Of a stretch of DNA of 45,455 bases, positions 14,911-23,046 are shown piece after piece (positions within the stretch are counted from its first letter, which is position 1; every line of letters starts with the position of its first letter). Both the position numbers and the translations under genes were made by a program. The stretch covers positions 1-45,455 of the forward strand of contig USFC01000003.1 of assembly GCA_900553865.1 (NCBI GenBank), written 5' to 3'. The notes beneath the pieces are model-generated. The model had not been told where the DNA came from and did no database searches. It saw only the letters and a program-made list of their open reading frames with translations. This DNA is from an uncultured Clostridium sp. GTDB lineage: Bacteria > Bacillota > Clostridia > TANB77 > CAG-508.

Positions 14911-15345
14911 TTATCCACAAATTAGCCCTACTACAACACCTATAATAGCTCCTACTATTACTTGTGTTGGAGTATGACCTAATACTTCAACTAGTCTTTC
15001 TTGCACTTGCAAATTTGTAAGTCCCGGTGTTTCTACTATTTTATTCAATATTTTTGCTTGCTTTCCAGCAGCCCTTCTAACTCCTGCTGCGTCGTACATA
15101 ACTATACATGCAAATATTAATGAAACAGCAAAAATTGCAGAATCTATTCCATTATCTTTTCCTACCATAGTTGCTAATGATGTTACAACCGCTGAATGTG
15201 AACTTGGCATTCCACCTGCTCCTAAAATTCTTTTAAAATTAAATTTATGTGTTGCTACTAAGTCCCATATTACTTTAAATAATTGTATGCAAAACCATAC
15301 TGCTATTGGAACTATTAAATATTTATATTGTGTAAAAAAATCCAT
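14911..15345 (-). CDS. Divergent PAP2 family membrane protein (DUF212, YuiD-like)
   Basis: A 144-residue membrane protein. The family motif GAGGMPSSHSAVVTSLAT (about 42-59) includes the Ser-His pair shared with PAP2 phosphatases; YDAAGVRRAAGKQA (about 84-97) and EVLGHTPTQVIVGAIIG (about 120-136) are further DUF212 signatures. About four hydrophobic segments (residues 8-25, 50-60, 68-85 and 128-143) suggest a small integral membrane protein. Its substrate is not known. It ends 16 nt before the fhs start, so the two are likely cotranscribed. Confidence 0.88.
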   Translation of the reverse strand: MDFFTQYKYLIVPIAVWFCIQLFKVIWDLVATHKFNFKRILGAGGMPSSHSAVVTSLATMVGKDNGIDSAIFAVSLIFACIVMYDAAGVRRAAGKQAKILNKIVETPGLTNLQVQERLVEVLGHTPTQVIVGAIIGVVVGLICG

Positions 15346-15356
15346 GCATTTCCCAT

Positions 15357-15377
15357 ATTAGATTTTTTTTCTAATAC
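15357..15377. other. Small hairpin between xseB and the YuiD-like gene
   Basis: TATTAGA, seven T residues, TCTAATA. On the minus strand the loop is A-rich and no T-run follows, so a terminator role is doubtful. Confidence 0.4.
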
Positions 15378-15389
15378 GGTCCCCCTTTT

Positions 15390-15614
15390 CTATTCTTCTA
15401 TTTTAAAATCTTCCTCTTCTATATTTTCATCTTTTTGTACTAGTATTTTTATTTTCTTTTCTGCATCTTCAAGAATATTATTACATTTTTTTGCAAGTTT
15501 CATACCCTCTTCAAAACTTGCAACTGATTCATCTAAGCTTAAATTTCCTTTTTCTAATTTTCCTGTAATTTCTTCCAATTCTTGCATTGCATTTTCAAAT
15601 GACATTTCTTTCAT
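15390..15614 (-). CDS. xseB: Exodeoxyribonuclease VII small subunit
   Basis: A 74-residue helical protein of typical XseB length. The start MKEMSFENAMQELEEITGKL is followed by EKGNLSLDESVASFEEGMKL, the conserved family core. It binds XseA to form exonuclease VII, which degrades single-stranded DNA. The tail is acidic (EEEDFKIEE). In most Firmicutes xseB follows xseA directly; here a membrane-anchored gene (15659-16135) is inserted between them. Confidence 0.93.
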   Translation of the reverse strand: MKEMSFENAMQELEEITGKLEKGNLSLDESVASFEEGMKLAKKCNNILEDAEKKIKILVQKDENIEEEDFKIEE

Positions 15615-15658
15615 ATATTTTACATAGGCCTTTTTTGTTAGCCTTTTCCTCCTTAATT

Positions 15659-16135
15659 TTAATTCATCTCTCTTTTTTCAAAAGTTCCGTTTTGTACATT
15701 TACTGTATAAAATGCTTTTGCTTCTGTTGTTTCTGAATTTCTAACTGCCACTATATAATTACCATTGTTATCCATTCCATCTACTGCTACATCTACGCTT
15801 TTGTCTTCTCCCCAGTCTTTTTTTACAATATTTATTGCTTTTTCTTCAGCTGTTTTTGGCTCTTCTTCAAAAGTTTCTGTAGATGATGATGTTTCTGTGT
15901 TTTGAATATTGTTTTTGGTATTTTCTGTGTTAGCTATTTCATTTACTACTGTATTTGCTACCTCGTTTGTCACTTCATTTGCAACATTGTTTATGCTGCT
16001 TTCATTTTTTGCTACATTTGCATTTGTTGTTTCATTTGCCTTGTTAGTTTTTTGGCTTCCTCCAAATATAAATACTCCTATAAGTATAACCATTATTACT
16101 AAAATGATTGCAATTATAACCTTTTTTCTTTCCAT
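15659..16135 (-). CDS. Membrane-anchored protein with Asn/Thr-rich linker and small C-terminal domain
   Basis: 158 residues, function not recognised. A single N-terminal hydrophobic segment (about 6-26, VIIAIILVIMVILIGVFIF) acts as signal anchor. It is followed by a low-complexity Asn/Thr/Glu/Val linker (about 30-90, repeated NEV-type units). The C-terminal domain (about 95-158, EKAINIVKKDWGEDKSVDVA, then a YIVAV strand and AFYTVNVQNGTFEKRE) resembles PepSY-like or YpeB-type modules by pattern only. It lies between xseA and xseB. An extracytoplasmic location is inferred. The start at 16135 follows AGGAAAGGAATG. Confidence 0.75.
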   Translation of the reverse strand: MERKKVIIAIILVIMVILIGVFIFGGSQKTNKANETTNANVAKNESSINNVANEVTNEVANTVVNEIANTENTKNNIQNTETSSSTETFEEEPKTAEEKAINIVKKDWGEDKSVDVAVDGMDNNGNYIVAVRNSETTEAKAFYTVNVQNGTFEKREMN

Positions 16136-16156
16136 ACTTAATCACATTCCTTTCCT

Positions 16157-16182
16157 AAGGTGTAAACTCAGCTACACCTTTG
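16157..16182 (-). other. Hairpin between xseA and the membrane-anchored gene
   Basis: AAGGTGTA and its partner TTTACACCTT form a stem immediately after the xseA stop and just before the next ribosome binding site. It lacks a T-run, so it may modulate translation or mRNA decay rather than terminate. Confidence 0.5.
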
Positions 16183-16184
16183 CT

Positions 16185-17375
16185 CTATAATATTTGAGCT
16201 TTCTTTTCTCCATCTGTAAAACGCAAGCTTACTTTATCCTCACTATTTACTTCTTTTACTGACTTTATTATTTTTCCTTGTTCGTTCGTTGCCATTACAT
16301 ACCCTCTTGTTAAGGTTTTTAAAGGACTTAAAGCATCTAGTCTACTAATCCATTCTACCATATATGTCTTTTTTTCTTTTATTTTTAAGTTCATGCTATT
16401 TTCTAATAATTTTGTGTATTTGTCTATTAACATATAATTTTCGTTAATTTTTTGAAGTGGATTTGTATATACAGATGATTTCATACATTTTTCAAATCGC
16501 AATTTTGCAAATTCCATTTTTCTTTTTAGTCCATTTTGAAGCCTATTTTTGTTGGTTTCTATTTTCTTTTTTACATCTTCTATACTTGGAACTGCAAGTT
16601 CAGCTGCTGCCGATGGAGTTGGCGCTCTTAAGTCGCTTGCAAAATCTGCTATTGTAAAGTCTGTTTCATGCCCTACTGCTGAAATTACTGGTAATTCTGA
16701 ATTATATATTGCCCTTGCCACTATTTCTTCGTTAAATGGCCATAGGTCTTCTAGCGAACCTCCTCCTCTTGCTATTATTAATACATCAGCCAATTTGTTT
16801 TTATTCATTACCTCTATTGCTTTTGCTATTTTTTCCGCTGCTCCTTGCCCTTGAACTGGAACAGGGTAAAGCCTTATGTACACATTTGGATTTCTTCTGG
16901 TTGATACATTAATAATATCACGAATAACTGCTCCTGTATTAGAGGTTAATACTCCTATTACCTTTGGCATGAATGGAATTGGCTTTTTATGTGATGCATC
17001 AAACAGTCCTTCTTGCTCTAATTTTGCTTTCAACTTTTCGTATTTTGCATGTAAATCTCCAACACCCTCTTGTTGCATAGCTTTTGCATATATTTGGTAA
17101 ACACCATCTCTTTCAAAAACAGAAACAGTTCCCAATACCATAACTTTCATTCCGTCTTTTGGCACAAAGTCTAAGTTTGAAGTGTATGTTTTAAACATAA
17201 CACATTTAATAAGAGAGGTTTCATCTTTTAACGTAAAATACATATGACCTGTATAATGATGTTTAAAATTTGAAATCTCCCCTTTTACTAATACATTTGC
17301 TAAAAACTCATCCTCTTGAAACTTTTCTTTTACATAAAGATTTAATTGTGTAACACTTATTGGATGATATGTCAT
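16185..17375 (-). CDS. xseA: Exodeoxyribonuclease VII large subunit
   Basis: A 396-residue catalytic subunit of exonuclease VII. The N-terminal OB-fold (about 1-100; PISVTQLNLYVKEKFQED, VKGEISNFKHHYTGHMYFTL) is followed by the nuclease core with GVLTSNTGAVIRDIINV (about 143-159), IARGGGSLEDLWPFNEE (about 202-218) and SAVGHETDFTIADFASDLRA (about 234-253). The C-terminal helical arm contains the usual LSPLKTLTRGY. It is slightly short for the family but complete. It starts 6 nt after the nusB stop, as in many Firmicutes (nusB-xseA-xseB). Confidence 0.96.
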   Translation of the reverse strand: MTYHPISVTQLNLYVKEKFQEDEFLANVLVKGEISNFKHHYTGHMYFTLKDETSLIKCVMFKTYTSNLDFVPKDGMKVMVLGTVSVFERDGVYQIYAKAMQQEGVGDLHAKYEKLKAKLEQEGLFDASHKKPIPFMPKVIGVLTSNTGAVIRDIINVSTRRNPNVYIRLYPVPVQGQGAAEKIAKAIEVMNKNKLADVLIIARGGGSLEDLWPFNEEIVARAIYNSELPVISAVGHETDFTIADFASDLRAPTPSAAAELAVPSIEDVKKKIETNKNRLQNGLKRKMEFAKLRFEKCMKSSVYTNPLQKINENYMLIDKYTKLLENSMNLKIKEKKTYMVEWISRLDALSPLKTLTRGYVMATNEQGKIIKSVKEVNSEDKVSLRFTDGEKKAQIL

Positions 17376-17381
17376 TTTATA

Positions 17382-17795
17382 TTACTCCTCTTTATCTAAA
17401 TTTCTTTCTTTTACAATGCTTGCAAGTACTCCATTTACAAAAGATTTTGAAGAATCTTCACCATATTTTTTTGCAAGTTCTACTGCTTCATTTATTGCAA
17501 TTTTATATGGTAAACCTGAATACACCATTTCGAAAATAGCTAATTTTAGTATTGCAAGGTCTATTTTTGAAATTCTTTCCATGCTCCATTTTTCTTTTAA
17601 ATTGCTAGCTATCAATTTTTCTATTTCTTCTTCGTTTGTTTGTATTCCATAGAAGATTCCTTTTACATATTCTTCTTCTTTTCTTAAATTGTTTTCTTCT
17701 ATAAATATTTCTATTTGCTCTTCATTCATTTCTTTTTGAATTAAGCTACTATAAATTAGTCTAAATACTTGTTCCCTTGTTTCAGTACGTTTCAT
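17382..17795 (-). CDS. nusB: Transcription antitermination factor NusB
   Basis: A 137-residue all-helical RNA-binding protein that with NusE/S10 acts on rRNA operon antitermination. Recognised by the N-terminal TREQVFRLIYSSLIQ and the C-terminal signature VYSGLPYKIAINEAVELAKK followed by YGEDSSKSFVNGVLASIVKE. Length is typical. It sits between the DUF2273 gene (11 nt gap) and xseA (6 nt gap), in one likely operon with asp23-amaP. Confidence 0.95.
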   Translation of the reverse strand: MKRTETREQVFRLIYSSLIQKEMNEEQIEIFIEENNLRKEEEYVKGIFYGIQTNEEEIEKLIASNLKEKWSMERISKIDLAILKLAIFEMVYSGLPYKIAINEAVELAKKYGEDSSKSFVNGVLASIVKERNLDKEE

Positions 17796-17806
17796 AATTT
17801 CCCCTT

Positions 17807-18010
17807 TTATAATTTATCTATAAATTTTTTCACTTTTTCCTTTACATCATTTTTATTAATTTGAATGTAATTTCCTACATACATTCCCATTCCTATTAGT
17901 ATAAGTCCTATTATTAGTTTATAAAAACCTGTGCATAGAATAAGTACTGCAATTATTGCTCCTATGATTGCCCCTCTGTATTTTATTAAAAAATCTTTTA
18001 TTTCTTGCAT
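17807..18010 (-). CDS. Small integral membrane protein, DUF2273
   Basis: 67 residues with two hydrophobic segments (about 11-26 and 29-46; IIGAIIAVLILCTGFYKLII and GLILIGMGMYVGNYI), and a basic tail (VKEKVKKFIDKL). This matches DUF2273, which commonly sits beside amaP and asp23 in Firmicutes and is thought to belong to the same envelope-stress module. It lies 15 nt after amaP. Confidence 0.88.
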   Translation of the reverse strand: MQEIKDFLIKYRGAIIGAIIAVLILCTGFYKLIIGLILIGMGMYVGNYIQINKNDVKEKVKKFIDKL

Positions 18011-18025
18011 TTTAACACCTCTTTT

Positions 18026-18586
18026 TTATTGTTCTAATCCTTGTTCTTCTTTTGAATTTAAATCTTTTATGCTAATATTTACTTCTTTTACTTCCAAATC
18101 TGCTGTTTTCTTTATAGCGCTTTTTATTTTTGTTTGAAGATTGTTTGATAATTCCTTAATTACAGCATTTTCTTTAACATTTAATGTTACATATACTATT
18201 AGATTTTTCTCTTCGTCTAATACTATTTTTGAAGAAACATCTTGTGCACTATCGAAACTTTTTACAATATTATTTACTAATTCTTCTAAGGTTGATTTTG
18301 AAATTACTAATTGACCGTCTGAATTTTGTAATAATATCCCATCTTTTATTCCATTTATTTCATTGTTGTTTGAACTAAAGAATATACATTTTATTGCAAG
18401 TAAAATGCTCGCTATTGCTACAACTAATACGCTATTTGTTGTAATCGGGTCGTTTAGTGCTATTTTTGTTATTTCATATATTGCCTCTGGTGTTACCCAT
18501 CCAAATATTAATACACATATTATTACTGATATTATAAGTATAAGGTTTGAAAATAAAATTAATCCTATTTTATCTAAAGTTTTCAT
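18026..18586 (-). CDS. amaP: Alkaline shock response membrane anchor protein AmaP
   Basis: A 186-residue protein with two N-terminal membrane segments (about 9-29 and 51-70), followed by an Asp23-like cytoplasmic domain (DGQLVISKSTLEELVNNIVK, then VYVTLNVKENAVIKEL). AmaP holds Asp23 at the cell membrane. The placement between asp23 and DUF2273 supports the call. A hairpin at 18613-18641 separates it from asp23 and may lower its expression relative to asp23. Confidence 0.88.
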   Translation of the reverse strand: MKTLDKIGLILFSNLILIISVIICVLIFGWVTPEAIYEITKIALNDPITTNSVLVVAIASILLAIKCIFFSSNNNEINGIKDGILLQNSDGQLVISKSTLEELVNNIVKSFDSAQDVSSKIVLDEEKNLIVYVTLNVKENAVIKELSNNLQTKIKSAIKKTADLEVKEVNISIKDLNSKEEQGLEQ

Positions 18587-18612
18587 ATTTTTTCCTCCGT
18601 TTTTTATTTACT

Positions 18613-18641
18613 AAAGGGTACGAAAACTCCCCGTACCCTTT
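18613..18641. other. 10-bp hairpin between asp23 and amaP
   Basis: AAAGGGTACG...CGTACCCTTT forms a perfect 10-bp stem with a 9-nt loop. On the plus strand it is followed by a short T-run; on the minus strand by TAGTAAAT. It may be a partial terminator or mRNA stabiliser that keeps Asp23 in excess of its anchor. Confidence 0.65.
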
Positions 18642-18653
18642 TTACGTTACTTC

Positions 18654-19082
18654 TTATTCTTCTGTATTTTCTTCTGGTGCTTCTTTGCTTTCTGTGTCAA
18701 CGCCTTGTACATGTACATTTACTTGTAGTACGCTTAAACCTGTCATTGTTTCTACTGCTTTTTTTACTCTATTTTGAATTTCAAATGCTACATCTGGAAT
18801 TCTAACACCATATTCAACTATAATATTAACATCTATTTTTGTTTCTTTTTCTCCAACATCTACTTTTATCCCTTTTGCTAGGTTTTTCTTACCACTTAGT
18901 ACTTCTGTAATTCCTCCGGCAAATCCTCCTGCCATTTCTGCTACTCCTGGTACTTCTGATACTGCAACACCAGCAATAACTGCTACAACATCATTTGCTA
19001 TTTTTATTTCGTTTGTTTCTGTAGATATAGCTATTTCATCGTTGTTTTCTGCAACTTCCTCATTTTTTACTTCTTTTTCCAT
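18654..19082 (-). CDS. Asp23/Gls24 family envelope stress protein
   Basis: 142 residues. The Asp23 core is visible: IKIANDVVAVIAGVAVSEVP (about 26-45), GVAEMAGGFAGGITEVLSGK (about 45-64), KIDVNIIVEYGVRIPDVAFE (about 82-101) and VKKAVETMTGLSVLQVNVHV (about 106-125). It ends in an acidic tail and starts with an acidic leader. Family members are abundant membrane-associated proteins linked to cell-envelope homeostasis. It has its own predicted promoter (19133-19161) and heads the amaP-DUF2273-nusB-xseA run. Confidence 0.93.
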   Translation of the reverse strand: MEKEVKNEEVAENNDEIAISTETNEIKIANDVVAVIAGVAVSEVPGVAEMAGGFAGGITEVLSGKKNLAKGIKVDVGEKETKIDVNIIVEYGVRIPDVAFEIQNRVKKAVETMTGLSVLQVNVHVQGVDTESKEAPEENTEE

Positions 19083-19132
19083 AATATATACCTCCCTATA
19101 TTTTGTACTTTTGTGTATTTTTATACACTATA

Positions 19133-19161
19133 AGTATACCAATATCTTTCGCTTTTTACAA
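19133..19161 (-). promoter_or_regulatory. Predicted sigma-A promoter of asp23
   Basis: Minus strand: -35 TTGTAA (19161-19156), 17-nt spacer, -10 TATACT (19138-19133). Directly downstream, GTGTATAAAAATACAC could form a small hairpin at the transcript 5' end. Confidence 0.7.
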
Positions 19162-19181
19162 CAGTTTTTTGAAAATTTATT

Positions 19182-20087
19182 TTAATAATATAGATACACA
19201 TCGCAAACTACATCAGCTTGCACTCTAGTATTCGCATCATTAGCTACATTAACTTCTTTATTTCCTCTTGCAGTATATACTGTTACTACTCCCGTAGAAG
19301 TATTGTAAGATATAGATTGTGATTGGTTATATTGTGTTACTTGATTCCAATATCCTCCTGACATATTTATTCTGGTTATTATAACTGCAAAATTTTCTGC
19401 AGTAAAATTCTGCCAGCCTGAATAATTTGTTACATTAAAAGTTGCAGAATTTGAACAGCTTCCTAATTTTACTCTCTTTACTTTACTTGCACTAACCCCT
19501 GCATTATAACCATTATTATAGTTTTCATCATATTGAGCTTGTGTATATTTATTTACATTTGTTCCTGTTACTTTTCCACCGCTTACATATGCTGTTTTTC
19601 CTTCTGCTATATCTGCTGCAGTTGCTGTTGCATCTGTTGTATCTTCACCTTTTAGTGCTTTTATTGCCTCTTGAAATTGGCTTAATGCTGCTGAATATGC
19701 TGGTTTATTTCCTCCTGCTTCTTCTATTGCATCTGCTATTCCTTTTCTAAATTCCGCTAATTCTTTTAAAGAATCATAATTTGTTTCATCCCCCACTTGG
19801 TCTTCTTCAAGTTGAACATATAGTTCATTTAATTGTGTTTCTTTTTCGGTTTGCGCTAATATTGCATTTTCTTTCGTCCTTTTAGATTCAGACAATATTC
19901 CATTATCTCCTATTGCTAACCTTATACTTACTCCTGCTAGTATTATTAATACTATTATAGTTACTGCTAATGCTACTAATGTTATACCTTTATTATTATC
20001 TTCTATTTTATTTCTTTGTTTAGAAGTTATAAATGTGTGCGCATATACAGTTACAGATTTTTTCGTGTTTTTATTTTTATATTTCAT
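19182..20087 (-). CDS. Prepilin-like secreted/surface protein, in-frame paralogue
   Basis: About 301 residues. The N terminus is basic, then KGITLVALAVTIIVLIILAG: a prepilin-peptidase-type segment with cleavage expected after Gly, though it lacks the Glu normally at position 5. After a linker come a helical region (about 80-140) and the module TAADIAEGKTAYVSGGKVTG, a short unit often seen in phage-tail and surface proteins. The C terminus is beta-rich. Start 20087 has GGAGGAAG upstream; an upstream ATG at 20144 is less likely. The paralogue at 20196-21303 shares the layout and leader. Here the dinucleotide tract is eroded to TATGCGCACACA and the frame is intact. Confidence 0.82.
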   Translation of the reverse strand: MKYKNKNTKKSVTVYAHTFITSKQRNKIEDNNKGITLVALAVTIIVLIILAGVSIRLAIGDNGILSESKRTKENAILAQTEKETQLNELYVQLEEDQVGDETNYDSLKELAEFRKGIADAIEEAGGNKPAYSAALSQFQEAIKALKGEDTTDATATAADIAEGKTAYVSGGKVTGTNVNKYTQAQYDENYNNGYNAGVSASKVKRVKLGSCSNSATFNVTNYSGWQNFTAENFAVIITRINMSGGYWNQVTQYNQSQSISYNTSTGVVTVYTARGNKEVNVANDANTRVQADVVCDVYLYY

Positions 20088-20124
20088 TTTTTCTTCCTCC
20101 TTTTTGTTTTCTTTAGTTTTTATA

Positions 20125-20176
20125 TAAAAAATAGCTAAGAACATATAACTTTTTACAAAGGATTGCTCTTAGCTGT
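20125..20176 (-). terminator. Intrinsic terminator after the phase-variable prepilin-like gene
   Basis: Minus strand: AGCTAAGAGC and GTTCTTAGCT form a stem with a long loop, followed by ATTTTTTAT. It lies about 20 nt after the stop of the 20196-21303 gene and before the next gene's ribosome binding site. Confidence 0.75.
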
Positions 20177-20195
20177 TATCTTTTCTATATTTGTT

Positions 20196-21303
<1,108 letters not shown>

Positions 21304-21358
21304 TTTTTGTTTCTTCCTCCTTTGTTCCTCTACTTTCATTTTACTAATAAATTTCTAT

Positions 21359-22354
21359 TTAGTCAACACTTTCAAACATTTCTCCTGCTGTTATTTCGTT
21401 TCCTCTTAAGAAATCTCCTACTGGCATTTTTCTAGCGTTTTCACCTTGAATTTCTATTATTTCTACAATTCCTTCATTTGCTTTAACAAACAATCCTTTT
21501 TTATCTGAAGCAAACATTATAGTGCCTGGCATTAATTCTTTCACTTTGAAGAAATATTCTTCTAATTCTGGAAATAATTCTAATAATTCTTTTTCTTTTC
21601 TTACTTTTGTTTTCCAAATTTTTATTTTCTTTCCATTCAAAAATGCATACGCTCCCATTATTGGGTTTAGTCCTCTTACTAAATTGTGAATTTCCTCTGC
21701 GGTTTTATTTTCCCAATCAATTTTTGACATTTCTTTATTTATCATTGGAGCCATTGAAAAGTCTTCTGGCTGTTTTTTTCTTGGTGCAGTTCCCTTTTCT
21801 ATTTCCTGCAAAGTTTTAACTAAAAGTTTTCCTCCTATTTTAGAAAGTCTATCCCATAGTTCTCCAGTTGTTTCATCTTCACCTATATTTGTTTCTTCTA
21901 CTAAAATGGTATCTCCTGTATCTATTCCTTCATCCATATAAATGGTAGTAACTCCTGTTTGTTTATCTCCATTTAAAACTGCCCATTGTATTGGCGCTGC
22001 TCCTCTATATTTTGGAAGAATTGATGCATGTACATTTACACATCCATACTTTGGAATATTTAATATTTCTTTTGACAGTATTTTTCCATACGCCACAACA
22101 CAAATAACGTCTGGATTTAATTCTTTTATTTTTTCTATAAATTCTGTATTGTTTTTTACTTTTTCAGGTTGATACACATCTAAGCCTTTTTCTAATGCAT
22201 ATTCTTTTACAGGAGAAGCAATCATTTTCATACCTCTTCCCTTTGGTCTATCTGGTTTTGTAACAACACCTATTATATTGTAATTTTCTTCTACTAAACA
22301 CTTTAAAGATTCTTGTGCAAAATCCGGTGTTCCCATAAATAATATATTTAGCAT
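21359..22354 (-). CDS. fmt: Methionyl-tRNA formyltransferase
   Basis: A 331-residue enzyme that formylates initiator Met-tRNA with 10-formyl-tetrahydrofolate. The start is chosen at 22354 (MLNILFMGTPDFAQESL) after GGAGGAAATT; an upstream ATG at 22417 would translate through a repeat. The folate/catalytic region NVHASILPKYRGAAPIQWAV (about 110-129) holds the SLLPKYRG-type signature with Asn and His, and DEGIDTGDTI follows. The C-terminal OB-like domain binds tRNA. It lies downstream of def, as in many bacteria, and depends on the product of fhs in this same window. Confidence 0.96.
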   Translation of the reverse strand: MLNILFMGTPDFAQESLKCLVEENYNIIGVVTKPDRPKGRGMKMIASPVKEYALEKGLDVYQPEKVKNNTEFIEKIKELNPDVICVVAYGKILSKEILNIPKYGCVNVHASILPKYRGAAPIQWAVLNGDKQTGVTTIYMDEGIDTGDTILVEETNIGEDETTGELWDRLSKIGGKLLVKTLQEIEKGTAPRKKQPEDFSMAPMINKEMSKIDWENKTAEEIHNLVRGLNPIMGAYAFLNGKKIKIWKTKVRKEKELLELFPELEEYFFKVKELMPGTIMFASDKKGLFVKANEGIVEIIEIQGENARKMPVGDFLRGNEITAGEMFESVD

Positions 22355-22367
22355 AATTTCCTCCTCC

Positions 22368-22420
22368 GAACAGTAGGGACGGTCCTTTTCGTTCCGAAAT
22401 CGGAACATATGGGACACTCC
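22368..22420. repeat. GGGAC-core palindrome, subtype A, upstream of fmt
   Basis: Contains AGGGACGGTCCTTTTCGTTC and the inner palindrome GTTCCGAAATCGGAAC, ending GGGACACTCC. It lies just before the fmt ribosome binding site and is nearly the reverse complement of 9065-9118. Confidence 0.92.
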
Positions 22421-22500
22421 TCTTAAATTTTTATGGACTGGCTAAAAAATTTAATTATATTTTTCTTTTTTATCTAAATTTTTTATTTTAATTTTTTTAA

Positions 22501-22530
22501 CTGTTTTTTTGCTCCGTCCCCAAAAAACAG
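22501..22530. repeat. GGGAC-core palindrome, subtype E, at the end of def
   Basis: Reverse complement reads CTGTTTTTTGGGGACGGAGC then AAAAAAACAG: outer arms CTGTTTTTT/AAAAAACAG around the shared GGGACGG core. It lies 4 nt beyond the def stop. A near-identical copy is at 45350-45378. It may double as a weak terminator. Confidence 0.85.
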
Positions 22531-22534
22531 GTCT

Positions 22535-23017
22535 TTATTTTTCTTCTTTTGGTTCTACGTATTCTAAAGTTCCCGGTATCATTTTATCTACAAAGACAAT
22601 GCCATTTAAGTGGTCTATTTCGTGTGATAATACTTGTGCTAATAATTCTTTTGCATTTATCTTTACTTTTTTACCTTTTTCGTTTAATGCTTCTACTGTT
22701 ACTTTTGCTGGTCTTATTAATTTTGCATATTTATTTGGAAAACTTAAGCATCCTTCTTCTACTTCTTGTTCTCCTTCTTCTTTAACAATAACAGGATTTA
22801 TTAATTTTATTGGTCCTTTATCATCATATAAATCTATTACTATGGCTCTTTTTAATACACCTACTTGTACAGCAGCTAAACCTACTCCATTGTATTTATG
22901 CATTGTTTCTACCATATCGTCTAATAGTTCTAGTATTCTATCATCTATCTCTTCGATTTCTCTTGATTTCTTTTTTAGAATTTCGTCGCCTTCTTCTCTT
23001 ATTTTTCTAATTGCCAT
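22535..23017 (-). CDS. def: Peptide deformylase
   Basis: A 160-residue metal-dependent enzyme that removes the formyl group from nascent proteins. All three family motifs are seen: GVGLAAVQVG (about 45-54), EEGCLSFP (about 88-95) and LSHEIDHLNGIVF (about 128-140), with metal ligands Cys, His and His and catalytic Glu. The start MAIRKIREEGDEILKK at 23017 is standard. It lies between priA and fmt, a widespread order; the pair def-fmt completes the formyl-Met cycle. Confidence 0.97.
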   Translation of the reverse strand: MAIRKIREEGDEILKKKSREIEEIDDRILELLDDMVETMHKYNGVGLAAVQVGVLKRAIVIDLYDDKGPIKLINPVIVKEEGEQEVEEGCLSFPNKYAKLIRPAKVTVEALNEKGKKVKINAKELLAQVLSHEIDHLNGIVFVDKMIPGTLEYVEPKEEK

Positions 23018-23046
23018 TTATTACTCCCTCTTTTCTTACTTTTGCT

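Noticed and set aside
22355..22417. Longer fmt start adding 21 residues
   Set aside because: The added residues translate the subtype A palindrome, and the ATG at 22354 has GGAGGAAATT directly upstream and matches the family N terminus.
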